Shown: positions 8,736 through 18,334, counted from the first letter of the stretch. The stretch: DNA of 64,000 nt from JAOUEA01 sp963825685 (GCA_963825685.1 CAWGUD010000016.1:190774-254773), one strand, 5' to 3'. Program-made: numbers and translations. Notes: generated from the sequence alone by a model not told the origin.

Positions 8736-10549
8736 GCCGGGTCGTCCCTGATGTTGCCGAGCCAGCTCTCGTAGAGGCCGGCGTAGACGCCGCCCATCGC
8801 GACGAGCTCGTCGTGGGTGCCCCGTTCGACGATCTCGCCCCTGTCGAAGACGAACACGCGGTCGGCGTGTTCGGCGGTGGAGAGCCGGTGCGCGATCGTC
8901 ACGGTGGTGCGGCCGGCGGAGAGCCGCCTGAGCGCTTCCGTGATGCGCGCCTCGGTGGCCGGATCGACCGCGCTGGTCGCCTCGTCGAGGATCAGCAGGC
9001 CCGGGTCGGCGATCTGGGCCCGCACGAGGGCGATCAGCTGCCGCTCGCCCACCGAGAGCTGCTCGCCGCGCTCGCCGGCTCGCGTGTCCAACCCGTCCTG
9101 GAGCGCGCGCACCCACTCGCCGAGCCCCAGCTCTTCGAAGGCTGCGTCGACCTCGCGGTCGGTGGCCCCCTCGCGCCCGACCTTGACGTTCTCGCGCACC
9201 GACCAGTCGAAGAGGAAGCCGTCCTGCGGCACCATGCGGATCGCGACCCGGCGCGACGACGGGTCGATCTCGCGCAGGTCGGCGCCGCCCACCTCGATCG
9301 AACCGATCCGAGGGTCGGCGAGGCGGGTCAGCAGCTTCGCGAACGTCGTCTTGCCGCTCCCCGTCTCGCCCACGATCGCCACGTGGGCCCCGGCCGGGAT
9401 CGCGACCTCGATGTCGCGCAGCACCGGCGGTCCGCCGCGGTAGCCGAACGTCAGGTCGTTGACCTCGACGTCCAGCGCGCCGTGGGTCGGCAGCCGAACC
9501 CCGTCGGTCGGCTCCTCGATCTCGATCGGCAGGTCGAGCACGGCGAGGATCTTCCGCCACCCCGCGATCGCGGTCTGGGTCTCGGAGTAGATCTCCGGGA
9601 GGTCCTCGAACACGCTGAGGAAGACGTCGCCCAGGAACAGGAACGCCGTGGCGGTGCCGAGGGTCAGGCCCCACTCCGGGCCGAACAGGGCGCCCACGGC
9701 GATCACGACCGCCAGGGTGAGCGCGTAGAACACGCTGGACATCGGCCACAGCGTCGCCGCACGCAGGTGCGCCTTCACCTCGGCGTCGTAGCGGCGCCCG
9801 ATCGCGCCCGTGACCCGCGCGTGGATCGTGTCGTCCAGCCCGTAGGCGCGCACGACCGCCGCGCCCATCACGCTCTCGCTCACCTCGCTCAGCATCTCGC
9901 CGACGCGCGTGCGTGCGGCATCGAACGCCGCCGACAGACGAGCCTGCATCGAGCCCATGATCACCACGAGCGGCACCATCAGCAGCACCACGACGATCGA
10001 GAGCTGCCAGGAGTAGACGAGCATCACGCCGAGCGCCGCGAACGCCTGCACGAACGAGATCAGCCACGCGATGCCGCCGTACTCCGTGAACTGCTGCAGG
10101 GAGTCGGCGTCGGCGGTCACACGGGCCACGAAGACGCCACGCTTCTCCTCGCTCTGCTCCGCGATCGAGAGTCGGTGGATGTGCGCGAACGTGCGCACGC
10201 GCAGGTTCATCAGCGCCTCCTCCGAGGCGCGCACGAGCCGGCGCCCGGCGGTGCGCGCCGCCAGGAACGCCACGATCACCAGCAGGAACGCCAATGCGCA
10301 GATGCCGTAGACGAACCTCGGTTTGAACTCGGGCGTGAAGCCGTGATCGAACACCTGCTGCACGAGGATCGGGGTGACGAGCGAGATCGCGGTGATGCCG
10401 AGGGAGACGACGAGCGTGAAGCCGAGGCCCTTGCGCAGCTCGGGGCTCTCGCGCACGCCGCGGCGGAGCACGGCGAACGAGCCCTTGAGCTCCTCGGGGA
10501 CCGGCAGGTCGTCGTCCAGCCCACGCAGGCGCGTCAACTCGGCGCTCAT
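8732..10549 (-). CDS. ABC exporter half-transporter, canonical ATPase site subunit
   Basis: A 605-residue type IV ABC half-exporter: six membrane helices in residues ~45-320, then an ATP-binding domain. Walker A is GETGSGKTT, Walker B LLILDEATSAVD with the catalytic Glu, and the switch His is in IAHRLS. The signature motif is LSVGERQ, departing from LSGGQ. Its partner gene immediately upstream has the opposite pattern, so the two should form a heterodimer with one degenerate ATP site, like TM287/288 or TmrAB. The start overlaps the partner's stop by four bases and the stop overlaps the acylase start. Substrate unknown (drug, lipid or peptide). Confidence 0.9.
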   Translation of the reverse strand: MSAELTRLRGLDDDLPVPEELKGSFAVLRRGVRESPELRKGLGFTLVVSLGITAISLVTPILVQQVFDHGFTPEFKPRFVYGICALAFLLVIVAFLAARTAGRRLVRASEEALMNLRVRTFAHIHRLSIAEQSEEKRGVFVARVTADADSLQQFTEYGGIAWLISFVQAFAALGVMLVYSWQLSIVVVLLMVPLVVIMGSMQARLSAAFDAARTRVGEMLSEVSESVMGAAVVRAYGLDDTIHARVTGAIGRRYDAEVKAHLRAATLWPMSSVFYALTLAVVIAVGALFGPEWGLTLGTATAFLFLGDVFLSVFEDLPEIYSETQTAIAGWRKILAVLDLPIEIEEPTDGVRLPTHGALDVEVNDLTFGYRGGPPVLRDIEVAIPAGAHVAIVGETGSGKTTFAKLLTRLADPRIGSIEVGGADLREIDPSSRRVAIRMVPQDGFLFDWSVRENVKVGREGATDREVDAAFEELGLGEWVRALQDGLDTRAGERGEQLSVGERQLIALVRAQIADPGLLILDEATSAVDPATEARITEALRRLSAGRTTVTIAHRLSTAEHADRVFVFDRGEIVERGTHDELVAMGGVYAGLYESWLGNIRDDPA

Positions 10550-12330
10550 CGTTCACCTCGTTCGTACGCGCGGATGATCGCCGCATAGCCGGGCTGCGTC
10601 TCGAGCAGCTCGTCGTGGGAGCCGGTCGCCTCGACCCGCCCGCTCCGCAAGAAGATCACGCGGTCCGCGAGCCGGATCGTCGAGAGGCGATAGGCCACGA
10701 CCACCAGCGTCGTCGACAACTCACGACGGAGCGCCCCGAGGATCTCGGCTTCGATCGAGGGATCGACCGCGCTCGTCGCATCGTCGAGGATCAACAGCCG
10801 AGGCGTGCGCACCAATGCCCTCGCGAGCGCCACGCGCTGCCGTTCGCCGCCCGACAGGCTGAGGCCGCGCTCGCCGACCACCGTGTCGTAGCCGTCGGGC
10901 AGCGCCCGGATGAACCGGTCGCACGCCGCGATCACGGCCGCGTGCTCGACCTCGGCATCGCTCGCCCCCGAGTCCAGGGCGATGTTCGACCGCACGCTCT
11001 CCGCGAACAGGAAGCTCTCCTGGAACACGACCGCGACCGCGCCGCGCAGCGACGCGACGTCGACCTGGCGCAGGTCCACTCCGCCGATCTCGACGTGTCC
11101 CTGGTCGGGGTCGACGAGGCGCACCATCAGCTGGGTGAGCGTGCTCTTGCCGACGCCCGTCTGGCCGACGATCGCGACGGACTCACTGGGCGCGACCTCG
11201 AACGTCACCCCCTCGAGCACCGGGGACTGCTGCTCGTACTCGAGTCGCAGGTCGTGCACGTGCAGGCCCAGCGGACCCTCGGGCAGCGGCGTGCCTTCCC
11301 TCACCGGGGTGACCGTCACCGGCTCCTGGAAGACCTCCTCGATGCGGTCGTACCCGACGACCGCGCGCGGGAGCTCGGCGAGGATCCAGCCGATGAACCG
11401 CATCGGCCACGCCAGCAGCTGGAAGAGCGCCACGAACCCGATCAGGTCGCCGAGCGTGATGTCGCCCGTGGACACGCGCCAGGACCCGACGGCGAGCAGC
11501 AGCACGATCGCGAGGGTCGGCAGGGCGTCGAGGGCGGCCTCGAACGTCGCCCGGATCGATCCCGAGCGCACACGCTCGTCACGGAGTTCCCGGGCCTTCT
11601 CGAGCAGCCGCTGGGTCTCGGCTCGCTCCCTGCCCAGCGTCTTCACGACGAGCGCGCCGTCGATGGACTCGTGCGCGACCGCGCTGACCTCGCCGATGCG
11701 CTCCTGCGCCAGGCGGGTCGGCTCCTCCATGCGCCGGGCGAAGATCTGGTTCATGATCGCGAGCGTCGGGAACACGAACAGGCCCACGAGCGCGAGCACC
11801 GGGTCGGTCGTCAGCAGCGCGATCAGGGCCAGACCCGTCAGCACGATCACCCCCATCGCGAACGGCACGGGCCAGAAGACGTCGACCGCCGCCTTCACGT
11901 CGGCCTCCATGTGGGCGAGCAGCTCGCCGGTGGGGGTCTCGCGGTGGTAGCGGAGCGAGAGCGAGCGGTAGCGCTCGGCCACCCTGGTGCGCAGGGTCGC
12001 CATCACGCGTTCGCCGGCCACGCCCGAGTAGTAGCGGCGCACCATGATGCCGAGCGCGCGCCCGATGCCGCCGAGCATCAGGCCGCCGACGGCGAGCCAG
12101 ACCTTGGAGGTGTCGAGGTCCCCCTCGAACGCGGGCGTGAGCACCTCGTCGGTCGCACGCGCGAGCGCCTCCGTGAGCCAGAGCGAGGCGAAGGCGAACA
12201 GCACGGCGCCGGCGACCGCGGCCGCGAACGGCTTGGGGTGCATGCGCACGTAGGACACGACCAGCCGCACGCCGCGGCGGAAGATCGCCCGGTCGACGGT
12301 GGGCGTCGATGTGGATGTCGCTACCTGCAT
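10546..12330 (-). CDS. ABC exporter half-transporter, degenerate ATPase site subunit
   Basis: A 594-residue ABC half-exporter with an N-terminal six-helix membrane domain (residues ~25-310) and a C-terminal ATPase. Walker A is GQTGVGKST and the signature is canonical LSGGERQ, but the catalytic Glu after Walker B is Asp (LLILDDATS) and the switch His is replaced by Tyr (VVVAYRLSTI). These changes are typical of the non-hydrolysing site of heterodimeric exporters. It is the first gene of a three-gene overlapping unit with the partner exporter and the penicillin-acylase-type hydrolase. The 137-bp gap upstream contains no recognised promoter. Confidence 0.9.
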   Translation of the reverse strand: MQVATSTSTPTVDRAIFRRGVRLVVSYVRMHPKPFAAAVAGAVLFAFASLWLTEALARATDEVLTPAFEGDLDTSKVWLAVGGLMLGGIGRALGIMVRRYYSGVAGERVMATLRTRVAERYRSLSLRYHRETPTGELLAHMEADVKAAVDVFWPVPFAMGVIVLTGLALIALLTTDPVLALVGLFVFPTLAIMNQIFARRMEEPTRLAQERIGEVSAVAHESIDGALVVKTLGRERAETQRLLEKARELRDERVRSGSIRATFEAALDALPTLAIVLLLAVGSWRVSTGDITLGDLIGFVALFQLLAWPMRFIGWILAELPRAVVGYDRIEEVFQEPVTVTPVREGTPLPEGPLGLHVHDLRLEYEQQSPVLEGVTFEVAPSESVAIVGQTGVGKSTLTQLMVRLVDPDQGHVEIGGVDLRQVDVASLRGAVAVVFQESFLFAESVRSNIALDSGASDAEVEHAAVIAACDRFIRALPDGYDTVVGERGLSLSGGERQRVALARALVRTPRLLILDDATSAVDPSIEAEILGALRRELSTTLVVVAYRLSTIRLADRVIFLRSGRVEATGSHDELLETQPGYAAIIRAYERGER

Positions 12331-12467
12331 GGTGAACCCTCACGAGGACGGAGGCGGGCGCACAGCACGAACGCCAGCCCACGCATGGTACGAACCGCGC
12401 GAGCCGGCGCCCGTGGTACGAGGTCAGCGGCGACGAGCGCCGCGGCCTCAGATGGCTGGCTGGAAGG

Positions 12468-13046
12468 TCAGGCTGCCACGTTCACGAAGACCTGGCTCAC
12501 GCCTGTGCACAGGAAGCCGTCGGATGCCTCGGGATTGTTGTCACCGTCGTCGACCCAGGCGCCGGTCACACCGATCACTCCGTAGTCACCTGGGGTCGCA
12601 GCGGCGAGTGCCTTCAGACCCACCTCGACCATCACGTCCTTCTTGGTCTTGTCGCGATCGTTGACGGCCGACGGCGTCCGGAAGCCCTTCCAGGTCAACC
12701 CCGTGGCATCGGCGAGGTTGAATCCGTTGGACTGGCACTGGTCGCCGATGATGGTCTCGAGTCCCGGGGCCGTCGTCAGCGGGTACGGACCCCCGAAGGC
12801 GCCATTCGTTCCCCATGTCCCCTTGGTGATTCGGAGGTCTGTGTCGGCGACTCCGACGAGGAAGAACTGGTGGGCGGTGTCATCCCCTCCTGAGCGAGCC
12901 GGATGGATCTGGAACACAGCCTTCGTGCCCTTGCCACCTGCGGTGATCTGGTTCGACTTGATCCAGAAGCCTTGAAGCAGGAAGCACGAGCTCAGCATCA
13001 ACGCCAGCGGGACCGCGATCAGTCCGAACAGTGCCTTCTTCCTCAT
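12468..13046 (-). CDS. Putative lipoprotein of unknown function
   Basis: A 192-residue exported protein. The start at 13046 is chosen because GAGGGGGAGGAC lies about seven bases upstream; a longer reading frame exists but lacks a ribosome-binding site. The N-terminus MRKKALFGLIAVPLALMLSSC is a lipoprotein signal with lipobox LSSC. The mature part is polar and beta-rich (KAVFQIHPARSGG, QFFLVGVADTDLRI, VGLKALAAATPGDYG) with four Cys-containing segments, and resembles no catalytic family I recognise. It stands alone between the two ABC systems. Confidence 0.72.
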   Translation of the reverse strand: MRKKALFGLIAVPLALMLSSCFLLQGFWIKSNQITAGGKGTKAVFQIHPARSGGDDTAHQFFLVGVADTDLRITKGTWGTNGAFGGPYPLTTAPGLETIIGDQCQSNGFNLADATGLTWKGFRTPSAVNDRDKTKKDVMVEVGLKALAAATPGDYGVIGVTGAWVDDGDNNPEASDGFLCTGVSQVFVNVAA

Positions 13047-13140
13047 GACGAAGTCCTCCCCCTCGTTGGTGCGAACGCGACGCTCGATGCTCGCACCCCC
13101 GAGGGGTCGACGCAAACACGCTGTTCGGACGCCCAGTCGC

Positions 13141-13926
13141 TCAGATGCGGCGGCGGTAGCGCACGATCGCCAGCGGGGCGAACACCCCGACCAGGATCGC
13201 GATCCACACGATCGTGCCCGTGAGCCAGCCTTCCAGCGGCAGGCCCAGCATCAGCGCCCTCGCTGCGTTGATCGCGTAGGTGACCGGGTTGATCTCGGCG
13301 AAGGCCTGGAGCCACCCCGGCATGCTCTCGGTCGGGACGAAGGCCGAGCTCGCGAACGTGAGCGGCAGGATGATCATGAAGCCCCACGTGTTGACCGACT
13401 CGGTGCTGCGCGCCGTGATGCCGATGAACGCCAGCGGCCAGCACATCGCGAGGCCGAACGCGATGACCACGAGCAGTGCAGCCACGGCCTCGGCCGTCGA
13501 CCCGCCGAAGCGGAACCCGAGGATCATCGAGAACCCCACGATGATCACGACGCTCCATGCGATGCGTACGCCGTCGGCCATGATGCGCCCGCCGATCACC
13601 GCCGAGCGCGCCATCGGCAGCGACCGGAACCGATCGATCACCCCTCGTGAGAAGTCGGTGTTGAGCGCCAGCGCGGTCGTGAAGGGCAGGAAGCACACGC
13701 TCTGGATCAGGATGCCCGGCAGCGCGAACTCCAGGTACTCGCTGCTCGAGCCGGCGATCGCCCCGCCGAAGACGTAGACGAACAGCACGAGGAACATGAT
13801 CGGCTGGATCGTCATCTCGACGAGCTGCTCGGGCGTGGCCCTGATGTGCAGCAGGTTGCGTCGGGCGATCGTGAGCGTGTTCGTGATCACGTTGCCGTTG
13901 ACGTGGGAGACGGGGACGGTGCTCAT
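13141..13926 (-). CDS. ABC-2 type permease (DrrB-like)
   Basis: A 261-residue integral membrane permease of the ABC-2 (daunorubicin-resistance DrrB) family. About six helices are visible, including IMFLVLFVYVFGGAIAG, IAWSVVIIVGFSMILGF and GLAMCWPLAFIGI. The family signature region (RFRSLPMARSAVIGGRIMAD, FASSAFVPTESMPGWLQ, INPVTYAINAARAL) is intact. The ATG overlaps the TGA of the ATPase gene (ATGA), so the two make one exporter. Likely exports a hydrophobic drug or lipid. Confidence 0.9.
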   Translation of the reverse strand: MSTVPVSHVNGNVITNTLTIARRNLLHIRATPEQLVEMTIQPIMFLVLFVYVFGGAIAGSSSEYLEFALPGILIQSVCFLPFTTALALNTDFSRGVIDRFRSLPMARSAVIGGRIMADGVRIAWSVVIIVGFSMILGFRFGGSTAEAVAALLVVIAFGLAMCWPLAFIGITARSTESVNTWGFMIILPLTFASSAFVPTESMPGWLQAFAEINPVTYAINAARALMLGLPLEGWLTGTIVWIAILVGVFAPLAIVRYRRRI

Positions 13927-14924
13927 GAGGCCCTCCTGTGGTTCGAGAGATCGTCGTCGGTCGCGTCGCGCGGGTCCTCCTCGCCCTCGGCGACGTGCCC
14001 CGTGAGCGCGAGGAAGACCTCGTCGAGGCTCGGCCGCCGCAGCGACAGGTCGTCGACCGCGACACCGGCCTCCTCGAGGCGCAACACCGCCTGTCCGAGC
14101 GCCGATGAGTCTTCGATCGGGAGCATGACGACCTGGCCGTCGTTGAACGCCGACTCGCCCGTCTTCACCAACGGGGTCAGTGCCTTCTCGGTCGCCGGCA
14201 GGTCCTCGGGCATGATCGGCCGCGCGTGCAGCACGTGCCCACCGACGCGGCTCTTGAGCTGAGCCGACGTGCCGGCCGCGATCACGGTGCCATGGTCGAT
14301 CACGACGATCTCGTCGGCGAGTCGGTCGGCCTCCTCGAGGTACTGCGTCGTGAGCAGCACCGTGGTGCCGTCGGCCACGAGCCGCCGGATCATGCCCCAC
14401 AGCTCGAGCCGGCTCCGGGGGTCGAGCCCCGTCGTCGGCTCGTCGAGGTAGAGGAACGCGGGACGCCCCACCAGGCTCGCCGCGAGGTCGAGGCGGCGGC
14501 GCATGCCGCCCGAGTACGACTTCACGAACTTCCCGGCGGCGTCGGAGAGGTCGAAGTCCTCGAGCAGCTGCGTCGCGCGGCTGCGGGCCTCCGACGCCTT
14601 GAGGCCGAGGAGTCGCCCGATCATGACGAGGTTGTCCTTGCCCGAGAGCAGCTCGTCGACCGCCGCGTACTGGCCGGTCAGTCCGATCATGCGACGGACC
14701 TCTGCCGGATGCTCGACCACGTCGTGGCCGCCGACCGTCGCCCGCCCGGCGTCGGGCTTCAACAGGGTGGACAGCACCCTGATCGTGGTCGTCTTGCCGG
14801 CGCCGTTCGGCCCCAGCAGACCGAAGACGGTTCCCTCTCTCGCGACCATGTCGATGCCGTCGACCGCTCGTACCGCGCCGAAGGTCTTCACGAGTCCTTC
14901 CACGTCGATCGCTGCGTTGCCCAT
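13923..14924 (-). CDS. ABC-2 exporter ATP-binding protein (DrrA-like)
   Basis: A 333-residue ATPase subunit paired with the permease downstream. Walker A LLGPNGAGKTTT, signature YSGGMRRRLDLAASL, Walker B YLDEPTTGLDP and the H-loop in TTQYLEEADRLAD are intact. The C-terminal ~100 residues form the extra domain common to DrrA-type proteins (VLRLEEAGVAVDDLSLRRPSLDEVFLALTG). It is transcribed divergently from a WYL regulator across a 120-bp gap, so that regulator is the obvious candidate to control it. Confidence 0.92.
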   Translation of the reverse strand: MGNAAIDVEGLVKTFGAVRAVDGIDMVAREGTVFGLLGPNGAGKTTTIRVLSTLLKPDAGRATVGGHDVVEHPAEVRRMIGLTGQYAAVDELLSGKDNLVMIGRLLGLKASEARSRATQLLEDFDLSDAAGKFVKSYSGGMRRRLDLAASLVGRPAFLYLDEPTTGLDPRSRLELWGMIRRLVADGTTVLLTTQYLEEADRLADEIVVIDHGTVIAAGTSAQLKSRVGGHVLHARPIMPEDLPATEKALTPLVKTGESAFNDGQVVMLPIEDSSALGQAVLRLEEAGVAVDDLSLRRPSLDEVFLALTGHVAEGEEDPRDATDDDLSNHRRAS

Positions 14925-15044
14925 GTCGTACCCCTCCTCACGTGTGGTTCGAGATGCGTCGTTCGGTGAGACCCCCCTGGAACGTGAACATCATCGCTCG
15001 TGAACTGGCCATCCTCTGACCGGTTTCCGTGAGAAGGTTCGACC

Positions 15045-15992
15045 ATGCGAGCCGACCGCCTCGTGGCAGCCCTGTTGATCCTGCAGGCGCGTGGGCGCGT
15101 GACCGCCGCCGAGCTCGCCGACGAGCTCGAGGTCTCCGAACGCACCGCCCGCCGCGATCTCGAGGCGCTCGCCATGGCCGGCGTTCCGGTGTACTCCCAG
15201 GCCGGACGCGGCGGCGGCTGGTCGCTCGTCGGCGGCGCCCGCACCGACCTGAGCGGTCTCACCGCGGCGGAGGCTCGCACGCTCTTCCTCGTCGCGGGGC
15301 CGTCCGCGGCCGCGACGCCGCAGATCAAGGCAGCATTGCGCAAGCTCGTGCGCGCCCTGCCCGAGCCGTTCCGTGCCGAAGCGGAAGCCGCCGCCGCCGC
15401 GGTCGTGATCGATCCGACGAGCTGGGATCGCACCCCTGCCCAGCCGCCGGAACACCTGGAGGTGCTGCAGCTCGCCGCCGTGGAGGCTCGTCAGGTACGG
15501 CTGGGGTACCAGGGTCCGGATCGTCCCGGCAGCGTCCGGGTCGTGCACCCGTTCGGGCTCGTGTCGAAGGCATCGGTGTGGTACCTGCTCGCCGGCACCG
15601 ACGCGGGCATGCGCACGTTCCGCGTCAGTCGCGTCACGTCGGTCGAGGTGCTCGACGAACCGGTCGTTCGGCCCGAGGGGTTCGATCTCGCCGCCGCCTG
15701 GAACGACACCGTCGCTCGGCTCGACCGGGAACGGGCGACCTTCGAGGTCAAGGCGGCCGCCGAGCCCGAGGCGCTGCGATGGCTGCGCGGCGCGTTCGAC
15801 CGACGTGTCACCGTCGGTGAGGAACGCCTGGACGGCCGTGTCGACGTGCGGATCAGGAGTTGGTCGGCGCATGCGGCGGCCTCGGACCTCGTCACGTTCG
15901 CGCCCTGGGTCGAGGTGCTCTCGCCCGACGAGGTCCGCGAGGAGCTGGCGGAACGAGGCGCCCACCTGACGCGGCTCTACGGCGGCGGCTGA
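15045..15992 (+). CDS. YafY-type HTH / WYL-domain transcriptional regulator
   Basis: A 315-residue regulator. Residues 1-60 form a DeoR-like winged helix-turn-helix (LVAALLILQARGRVTAAELADELEVSERTARRDLEAL is the region, positions 5-42). The middle holds the WYL domain, with HPFGLVSKASVWYLLAG near residue 170 and RTFRVSRVTSVEVLD after it, and a C-terminal WCX-like extension follows. WYL domains bind nucleotides or other ligands. It is divergent from the DrrAB-like exporter and probably represses or activates it. The intergenic repeat CGTGAAC (twice, near 14980-15006) could be part of the operator, a weak inference. Confidence 0.88.
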   Translation: MRADRLVAALLILQARGRVTAAELADELEVSERTARRDLEALAMAGVPVYSQAGRGGGWSLVGGARTDLSGLTAAEARTLFLVAGPSAAATPQIKAALRKLVRALPEPFRAEAEAAAAAVVIDPTSWDRTPAQPPEHLEVLQLAAVEARQVRLGYQGPDRPGSVRVVHPFGLVSKASVWYLLAGTDAGMRTFRVSRVTSVEVLDEPVVRPEGFDLAAAWNDTVARLDRERATFEVKAAAEPEALRWLRGAFDRRVTVGEERLDGRVDVRIRSWSAHAAASDLVTFAPWVEVLSPDEVREELAERGAHLTRLYGGG

Positions 15993-16050
15993 CGACGGCC
16001 GGCGTCCCGGCGGCTTGCTTGCTCAGCGCCGCCCGGGGATGATGCGCGAC

Positions 16051-17775
16051 ATGACCAGCCACCGACCGTGGTTCGACTCGTACCCGCCCGACGTGCCGCA
16101 CTCGCTCGAGCCGTTCCCGAGGGAATCCGTCTATACGTTGCTGCGCAACGCAGCTGCTGGATTCCCCGAGAAGCCGGCGCTCGCGTTCTTCGGGGCCCAC
16201 ATGACCTACGCGAAGCTGCTCTCCGAGGTCGAGCGGTTCTCGGCGGTGCTCGCCGGGCTCGGGGTTCGCACGGGCGACCGGGTGGGCATGATCCTGCCGA
16301 ACTGCCCGGAGTACGTGATCGCGTTCTTCGCGTGTCAGCGGATCGGCGCGGTGGCGGTCGGCAACAACCCCTTGTACACCGAGCGCGAGCTCGAACACCA
16401 GATCAAGGATTCGGGCGCGAAGGTGATGATCGTGCTCGACCAGATCTACCACCGGTTCGGTCAGATCCGCGACGATGCCGGCGTACAGGAAGTGATCGCG
16501 GTGAAGCTGAACCACTACATGAAGCCGCCGATCAAGTGGCTCGCGCCGCTGAAGTTCAAGTCGGACGCTCGCAAGCACGGCACGCCGCTGCCGTTCATCC
16601 CGACCGATCATCGGGTGCGGTGGTGGGCCGACGTGATGGGTCAGGCTGGTCCGGTGCCGCCCGAGGCGGTCGTCGACGATCCGGTCTCCGAGGTGGCGGC
16701 GCTGGTCTACACGGGCGGGACGACGGGCCTGTCGAAGGGGGCGATGCTGTCGCACTCGAACCTCGTCTCGAACGCCCTGCAGGCGTCGGCCTGGCTCAAC
16801 GTCGTGCGCCAGGGCGAGGATGGCATCGTCGCGGCGCTGCCCTTCTTCCACTCGTTCGGCACGCTCGTGATGGATTTCTCGATGACGAAGGCCGCGAAGC
16901 TGATCCTGTTGCCTCGTTTCGAGATCGACATGGCGCTGAAGGCGATCTCCAAGGAGAAGCCGACGTTGTTCCCCGGCGTGCCGCGCATGTACATCGCCCT
17001 GAACCAGGACCCGCGCACCCCCAAGCACGACCTCGCGTCGCTGAAGGCGTGCATCTCGGGCGCGGCCCCCCTGCCGATGGCGGTGGCGAAGCAGTTCGAG
17101 GAGATCACGGGCGGCGCGACGGTCGTCGAGGGATACGGCTTGAGCGAGTGTTCCCCGGTCACCCACGCCAACCCTTTGGTCGGCGAGCGCAAAGAGGGGT
17201 TCATCGGCATGCCCCTGCCCGACACCGACGTGAAGCTCGTCGATCTCGACGAGCCCGACCGGGAGGTGCCCCAGGGTGAGCGCGGCGAGATGTGCATCAA
17301 GGGCCCGCAGGTGATGCTCGGCTACTGGAACCGCCCCGACGAGAGCGGCCTGGTGATCCGCAACGGATGGCTGCATACCGGCGACGTCGCGATCATGGAC
17401 GAGCAGGGCTACTTCAAGATCGTCGATCGCATCAAGGACATGATCCTGGTGTCGGGCTTCAACGTGTACCCCACCGAGGTGGAGGCCGTGCTCTTCCACC
17501 ATCCGAAGATCCTGAAGTGTGCGGTCGTGGGCGTGCCCGACGACACGACGGGCGAGCGCGTGAAGGCGTTCATCGTGCTGAAGCCGGGTGAGACCGCGAC
17601 CGCCGACGAGATCGCGCAGTGGTGCCGCGATCCCGACCAGGGCCTCACCGGCTACCGCGTGCCGAAGGAGATCGAGTTCCGCGAGGAGCTGCCCGAGACG
17701 CTGATCGGCAAGGTGCTGCGCCGCGTGCTGCAGGACGAGGAGAGGAAGAAGCGGGAAGCGGCCGGCTCGCCGTGA
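16051..17775 (+). CDS. Long-chain fatty-acid CoA ligase (FadD-like)
   Basis: An acyl-activating enzyme that forms acyl-AMP and then acyl-CoA, about 574 residues. Motifs: ATP/AMP loop YTGGTTGLSKGAM (about residue 225), GYGLSECSPV, hinge YFKIVDRIKDMILVSGFN and the C-terminal catalytic Lys segment LPETLIGKVLRR. The N-terminus PWFDSYPPDVPHSLE is typical of the FadD group. In-frame starts also exist at 16015, 16039 and 16042; 16051 (MTSHRP) is favoured by alignment memory of the family, although CGGGGA sits better for 16042. Its stop overlaps the GTG of the next gene (GTGA). Confidence 0.92.
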   Translation: MTSHRPWFDSYPPDVPHSLEPFPRESVYTLLRNAAAGFPEKPALAFFGAHMTYAKLLSEVERFSAVLAGLGVRTGDRVGMILPNCPEYVIAFFACQRIGAVAVGNNPLYTERELEHQIKDSGAKVMIVLDQIYHRFGQIRDDAGVQEVIAVKLNHYMKPPIKWLAPLKFKSDARKHGTPLPFIPTDHRVRWWADVMGQAGPVPPEAVVDDPVSEVAALVYTGGTTGLSKGAMLSHSNLVSNALQASAWLNVVRQGEDGIVAALPFFHSFGTLVMDFSMTKAAKLILLPRFEIDMALKAISKEKPTLFPGVPRMYIALNQDPRTPKHDLASLKACISGAAPLPMAVAKQFEEITGGATVVEGYGLSECSPVTHANPLVGERKEGFIGMPLPDTDVKLVDLDEPDREVPQGERGEMCIKGPQVMLGYWNRPDESGLVIRNGWLHTGDVAIMDEQGYFKIVDRIKDMILVSGFNVYPTEVEAVLFHHPKILKCAVVGVPDDTTGERVKAFIVLKPGETATADEIAQWCRDPDQGLTGYRVPKEIEFREELPETLIGKVLRRVLQDEERKKREAAGSP

Positions 17776-18329
17776 CCGCGGCCGATCCGCTGCCGATCGA
17801 CCTCGGAGAGGGCGCCCTCGTGCGCCGGTACGTGTTGGGTGATCTCGACGCGATCTGGGCGGTCGCCGCCGCCGAGCGTGAGCGCCTGGGGGAGTGGATG
17901 CCCTGGGTCGAGCAGACGACCTCGATCGACGTGCAGCGTGTGTGGCTCGAGAAGGTGGCCGGCGAGCCCGAGGGGTTGGAAGGCTGCGGCATCTTCGTTG
18001 ACGACGAGCTCGCCGGCGGGGTCGGGCTGACGTGGGACGGGTACGCCATCGCGGGTGAGATCGGTTACTGGACCCGGGCGCCGTTCGAGGGGCGAGGGCT
18101 GATCACGCGCTCGGCCCGGGAGTTCACCCGCATCGCCTTCGAGCACGTCGGACTCAACAGGGTCGTGATCCGTGCGGGTGTGGGCAACGTGCGCAGCCGG
18201 GCCGTGCCCGAGCGACTTGGCTACGTCGAGGAGAGCGTGGAGCGCGGCGGCGGCCGGGGGCTCGGCGGCTACTACGACATCGTCGTGTACTCGATGCTGG
18301 CGGAAGAATGGCGCGACCGCCCGCGGTGA
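17772..18329 (+). CDS. GNAT-family N-acetyltransferase (RimJ/RimL type)
   Basis: A 185-residue acetyltransferase. Family features include the N-terminal GALVRRYVLGDLDAIW, the beta4-core GEIGYWTRAPFEGRGLITRS with the acetyl-CoA pyrophosphate loop (EGRGL), and RVVIRAGVGNVRSRAVPERLGY. These enzymes acetylate ribosomal protein N-termini or small amines; the substrate cannot be told. The GTG start overlaps the stop of the acyl-CoA ligase, so translation is coupled. The following gene is convergent with a 5-bp gap. Confidence 0.85.
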   Translation: MTAADPLPIDLGEGALVRRYVLGDLDAIWAVAAAERERLGEWMPWVEQTTSIDVQRVWLEKVAGEPEGLEGCGIFVDDELAGGVGLTWDGYAIAGEIGYWTRAPFEGRGLITRSAREFTRIAFEHVGLNRVVIRAGVGNVRSRAVPERLGYVEESVERGGGRGLGGYYDIVVYSMLAEEWRDRPR

Positions 18330-18334
18330 CCGCT

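Noticed and set aside
8723..12585. Long plus-strand open frames opposite the ABC exporter genes
   Set aside because: Low-complexity Arg/Asp/His translations with no motif; the minus-strand ABC proteins have intact Walker and signature motifs.
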